From: CAIYMF01 sp943329595
Lineage (GTDB): Bacteria > Actinomycetota > Actinomycetes > S36-B12 > CAIYMF01
Assembly: GCA_943329595.2 (NCBI GenBank)
Contig: CALQEM020000021.1
Coordinates: forward strand, 1 to 26,418
Direction: 5' to 3'
DNA length: 26,418 bases
The notes under the pieces were generated by a model that made no database searches, was not told the DNA's origin, and was given only the letters and a program-made list of their open reading frames with translations. Shown piece after piece: positions 23,527 through 26,418 of the stretch. The translations under genes were made by a program, and so were the position numbers. The first letter of the stretch is position 1; each line of letters starts with the position of its first letter.

Positions 23527-23532
23527 AGCCTA
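23527..23532 (-). promoter_or_regulatory. -10 hexamer TAGGCT inside the fadB stop region (leaderless type)
   Basis: On the minus strand TAGGCT ends six bases before GTG 23520; its first three bases are the TAG stop codon of fadB (23530-23532). It could give the next gene a transcript independent of fadAB. Confidence 0.45.
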
Positions 23533-25623
23533 GGTTGACGCCACGCCTCGGGGCAGGAATCGCTGGCCCGTGACACGCTCGGAGGTGCCGGTGCGGTCGA
23601 GGTACGGGGTGACGCCACCGAGGTGGAAGGGCCAGCCAGCGCCGAGCAGCATGCACAGATCGATGTCGGCAGCCTCGGCGACCACGCCCTCATCAAGCAT
23701 GAGGCGCACCTCCTCGGCGAGTGCATCGAGGGCTCGTTGGCGCACCTGCTCGGCGGTTGAGGGGGTGTTGCCTACCTCCAGCAACGCGGCGACGTCGGGG
23801 GCCATGGTCGCTGTTCCTGTGCTCCAGTCGAGCAGTGAGGTGATGCCTGCGGCCACGATGCGCTGCTGGTTCGTCGACACACCAAAGCGGTCGGGGAAGG
23901 CGTGGTGCATAGTCTCTGACACGTGAAGTGCCACGGCCGGCCCCACCAACTGCAGGAGCAGGAAGGGCGACATCGGCAGACCGAGCGGGTCGAGGGCGTG
24001 GTCGGCGACCTCGAAGGGTGTTCCCTCGTCCATCGCAGCGGTGACCTCGCCGAGGAATCGGGTGAGCAGGCGGTTCACCACGAAGGCGGGATCGTCCTTC
24101 ACCAGCACGCATGATTTCTTGAGCAGCTTTCCCACCGCGAAGGCGGTCGCGAGGGTGGCGTCGTCGGTGTGCTCGGCGCGGGCGATCTCCAGCAGTGGCA
24201 TGACCGCCACCGGGTTGAAGAAGTGGAAGCCCACCACGCGCTCGGGATGGGCGAGTGCGCTGGCCATCTCGGTGACCGACAGGCTCGAGGTGTTGGTGGC
24301 AAGCACGCAGGTGGCGGACACGACCGCCTCGACCTCGGCGAAGACCTGCTGCTTCACCGCCATGTCCTCGAACACGGCCTCGATCACGAAGTCGGCGTCT
24401 GCGAAGGCCCGCTTGTCAGTTGACCCGATGATGAGGGCCTTGAGGCGGCTCGCGAGGTCATTCGTGTAGCGACCCTTGTCGCGCTGCTTGTCGATTTCAC
24501 CGTGGGCGAAGGCGACCCCCTTGTCGACGCGGGCCTGGTCGAGGTCGGTCATCACGATCGGAACCTCGAGACGCTGCGCGAGCAGCAGCGCGAGCTGGCT
24601 GGCCATCAGGCCGGCTCCCACGATTCCGACACTCGTGACCGGGCGGGCGAGCGACTTGTCGGGAGCGCCCACCGGTCGCTTGGCGCGCTTCTGCACGAGG
24701 TCGAAGGCGTACAGCCCCGAACGCAGCTCGTCGCTGAAGAGGAGGTCGGTGAGGGCGTCGTCTTCGGCGGCGAAGGCCTCGTCACGCGAGGCGGTACGGG
24801 CCACGCTGATGAGGTCGAGGGCACGGTAGGGGGCGGGCGCCGCACCGTGCAGCCGGGCGTCGAGGGAGGCGCGAGCGGCCGCGATGGTGGCGGTCCAGGC
24901 CTCGCCGTGGTCGACCTCGGCGCGGGGCACCTCGATGGCGCCCGTGACCACGCCAGCCACCCAGAGCAGCGACTCCTCGAGGAAGTCGGCAGGCTCGAGC
25001 AGCACGTCGGCGATGCCTAGGCGCAGTACCTCATGGGGCTTGAGCTGCTTGTTCTGGCTCAGCGCGTTGTCGATGATGACCTTCACCGCGTTGGCTGGGC
25101 CGATGAGGCGGGGAAGCAGGAAGGTGCCGCCCCAGCCGGGCACGAGGCCGAGGAAGCACTCGGGAAAGCTGATCGCTGCCGCGCCTGACGACACTGTGCG
25201 GTAGGTGCAGTGCAGAGCAACCTCGAGGCCCCCACCCATGGCAGCGCCGTTGACGAGGGCGAAGGTGGGCACGGGCAGTTCGCCGAGGCGTCGGAACACC
25301 GCGTGGCCCAGCTGGCCGATGGCGAGTGCCTGGGTGCGGTCGGTGAGCCGAGGTATCCCGGTGAGGTCGGCCCCCACCGCGAAGATGAAGGGCTTGCCTG
25401 TGAGGGCCACCGCCACTACTCCGGGCTCGGCCATGGCGGCGTCGATGGCTGCGTCGAGTGAGGCGAGACCCTCGGGCCCGAAGGTGCTCGGCTTGGTGTG
25501 GTCGAGGCCGTTGTCGAGCGTGATCAGCGCCGCACGGCCGGCCCCGAGCGGCAGGTCAACCATGCGGGTGAGGGCGCGAGTGACGACCTCGGCGAACTCC
25601 TGGGGAGGCGTGGCGGTGGTCAT
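23530..25623 (-). CDS. fadB: Fatty-acid oxidation multifunctional protein: enoyl-CoA hydratase / 3-hydroxyacyl-CoA dehydrogenase
   Basis: 697 residues. The N-terminal crotonase domain (about 1-200) has the oxyanion strand and the two catalytic glutamates Glu134 (GGGLEVAL) and Glu155 (FPECF), hydrating enoyl-CoA. The NAD domain starts near residue 330 with GIVGAGLMAS; the usual third glycine is Ala here, as I recall in actinobacterial relatives. HFFNPV (His467) is the dehydrogenase catalytic motif, and a C-terminal 3HCDH domain with VKDDPAFVVNRLL follows. The protein performs two steps of beta-oxidation and hands 3-ketoacyl-CoA to the thiolase encoded just upstream. ATG 25623 lies one base after the thiolase stop (TGA-C-ATG), so the two are co-translated. 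Gene symbol by function; paralogues are usual in actinobacteria. Confidence 0.94.
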   Translation of the reverse strand: MTTATPPQEFAEVVTRALTRMVDLPLGAGRAALITLDNGLDHTKPSTFGPEGLASLDAAIDAAMAEPGVVAVALTGKPFIFAVGADLTGIPRLTDRTQALAIGQLGHAVFRRLGELPVPTFALVNGAAMGGGLEVALHCTYRTVSSGAAAISFPECFLGLVPGWGGTFLLPRLIGPANAVKVIIDNALSQNKQLKPHEVLRLGIADVLLEPADFLEESLLWVAGVVTGAIEVPRAEVDHGEAWTATIAAARASLDARLHGAAPAPYRALDLISVARTASRDEAFAAEDDALTDLLFSDELRSGLYAFDLVQKRAKRPVGAPDKSLARPVTSVGIVGAGLMASQLALLLAQRLEVPIVMTDLDQARVDKGVAFAHGEIDKQRDKGRYTNDLASRLKALIIGSTDKRAFADADFVIEAVFEDMAVKQQVFAEVEAVVSATCVLATNTSSLSVTEMASALAHPERVVGFHFFNPVAVMPLLEIARAEHTDDATLATAFAVGKLLKKSCVLVKDDPAFVVNRLLTRFLGEVTAAMDEGTPFEVADHALDPLGLPMSPFLLLQLVGPAVALHVSETMHHAFPDRFGVSTNQQRIVAAGITSLLDWSTGTATMAPDVAALLEVGNTPSTAEQVRQRALDALAEEVRLMLDEGVVAEAADIDLCMLLGAGWPFHLGGVTPYLDRTGTSERVTGQRFLPRGVAST

Positions 25624-25624
25624 G

Positions 25625-26418
25625 TCAGCCCTTCGATCCGTGGTACTCGCCGGCGGACGCCGTGCAGTGGGGGTTCTCCCAGATGATGGTGCCGCCCATG
25701 CCGAGCCCGATACACATGGTGGTGACGCCGAACTGAACCTCGGGGTGTCGCTCGAAGCTGCGCGCGAGGTACGCCATCAGTCGAATGCCCGAGGTGGCGA
25801 GGGGGTGGCCCACGGCGATCGCGCCGCCCATGGGGTTAACCCGCGGGTCGTCGTCGGCGATGCCATAGTGCTCGAGGAAGGCCAGCACCTGCACGGCAAA
25901 CGCCTCATTGACCTCGAACAGGCCGATGTCGTCGATCGACAGGCCCGCCTTGGCGAGAGCCTTGTCGGTGGCAGGGACAGGCCCGTAGCCCATCACCTCA
26001 GGTTCGACGCCCGCGAAGGCGTACGACACGAGGCGCATCTTGACGCTGAGGCCCAGCTCCTTCGCGACGTCTTCCCCGGCCAGCAGGGCGCCGGTGGCTC
26101 CGTCGTTGATACCCGACGAGTTGCCCGCGGTAACGCGGCCGTGAGAGCGGAAGGGGGTCTTCAGTGAGGCAAGCCCCTCGAGTGTGGTCGCGGGTCGCGG
26201 TGCTTCGTCGGCGCTCGCGAGGCCCCAGCCCTCCTCGGCGCTGCGCACGGCCATCGTCACGAGGTCGGGCTGGATCAGACCGTCGGCGTAGGCCCTCGCA
26301 GTTTTGGCCTGACTGCCGAAAGCGAAGGCGTCGGCGCGCTCCTTGGTGATCGTCGGAAAGCGGTCGTGCAGGTTTTCGGCGGTCTTACCCATGAACAGGG
26401 CCTCGGGGTTGACTAGGC
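25625..26418 (-). CDS. fadA: Acetyl-CoA C-acyltransferase (3-ketoacyl-CoA thiolase), 5' end outside window
   Basis: The last 264 or so codons of a thiolase are present; the reading frame continues beyond 26418, so the N-terminal catalytic Cys region is not seen. C-terminal motifs are complete: NSSGINDGATGALLA, NEAFAVQVLAF, NPMGGAIAVGHPLATSGIRL with the active-site His, and TTMCIGLGMGGTIIWE with the second catalytic Cys. Thiolases cleave 3-ketoacyl-CoA to acetyl-CoA plus shortened acyl-CoA. The gene is coupled to fadB (one base between stop and start). The internal ATG at 26392 (MGKTAENL) is within conserved sequence and is not the true start. Confidence 0.94.
   Translation of the reverse strand, partial: LVNPEALFMGKTAENLHDRFPTITKERADAFAFGSQAKTARAYADGLIQPDLVTMAVRSAEEGWGLASADEAPRPATTLEGLASLKTPFRSHGRVTAGNSSGINDGATGALLAGEDVAKELGLSVKMRLVSYAFAGVEPEVMGYGPVPATDKALAKAGLSIDDIGLFEVNEAFAVQVLAFLEHYGIADDDPRVNPMGGAIAVGHPLATSGIRLMAYLARSFERHPEVQFGVTTMCIGLGMGGTIIWENPHCTASAGEYHGSKG

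Noticed and set aside
25205..26167. 320-codon plus-strand open frame opposite fadB and fadA
   Set aside because: Spans two genes on the opposite strand and encodes no family pattern; a shadow.

Overview
The window is a gene-dense (no gap longer than about 265 bases), high-GC stretch of chromosome from an actinobacterium, most likely class Actinomycetes. Markers for this are SepH, DUF4193, DUF4235, DUF3093, DUF3710, DUF3159 and paired TrkA (CeoB/CeoC) proteins. Frequent GTG starts, GTGA/ATGA stop-start overlaps and leaderless-type promoters agree. The genus cannot be named from sequence alone. I saw no rRNA, tRNA, CRISPR array, transposase or phage gene. This is a conserved housekeeping region, not an island.

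Layout. 1-3.4 kb: a type I phosphodiesterase/nucleotide pyrophosphatase-like enzyme converges on a short form of the cell-division protein SepH, followed by an MFS exporter-like permease (minus strand). 3.4-6.3 kb: inositol monophosphatase family enzyme (+), gamma-carbonic-anhydrase-like protein (-), DUF4193 zinc-ribbon protein (+), DUF4235 and DUF3093 membrane proteins (-). 6.3-10.2 kb: PaaI-type thioesterase and dUTPase (overlapping), DUF3710, an alpha/beta-hydrolase-like gene on the other strand, then OB-fold protein and DUF3159 (overlapping). 10.2-14.9 kb: ceoB-ceoC potassium-uptake regulators (-), divergent from an APC permease coupled to a TrmA/RlmCD-type RNA methyltransferase. 14.9-20.5 kb: aconitase behind a 22-bp perfect palindrome, a small conserved hypothetical protein, and a coupled xylulokinase plus XylF-like lipoprotein. 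20.5-26.4 kb: dxs (first step of the MEP isoprenoid pathway), a conserved protein of unknown function (-), and a fatty-acid beta-oxidation pair fadA (cut by the window end) and fadB (-).

The order dxs / RNA methyltransferase / APC permease / ceoB / ceoC / DUF3159 / OB-fold / hydrolase-like / DUF3710 / dut / DUF3093 / DUF4193 / suhB-like resembles, from memory, the Mycobacterium tuberculosis Rv2682c-Rv2701c block. The acnA...xylose genes...dxs arrangement resembles the Streptomyces coelicolor SCO5999-SCO6013 region, where rok7B7 and xylFGH lie between acnA and dxs. Here only xylB and xylF remain in that slot.

Regulation. Seven genes that begin transcription units carry a TANNNT -10 hexamer ending 6-7 nt before the start codon, as expected for leaderless mRNAs; an eighth has a near match. 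Downstream partners are read through overlapping stop/start codons. Other genes (sepH, DUF4235, ceoB, acnA, DUF3710) have Shine-Dalgarno sequences instead. The features most worth a second look are the aconitase palindrome, the SepH lacking its usual N-terminal part, the orphan xylB-xylF pair, and the altered zinc site of the carbonic-anhydrase-like protein. I did not find a convincing undescribed multi-gene system.
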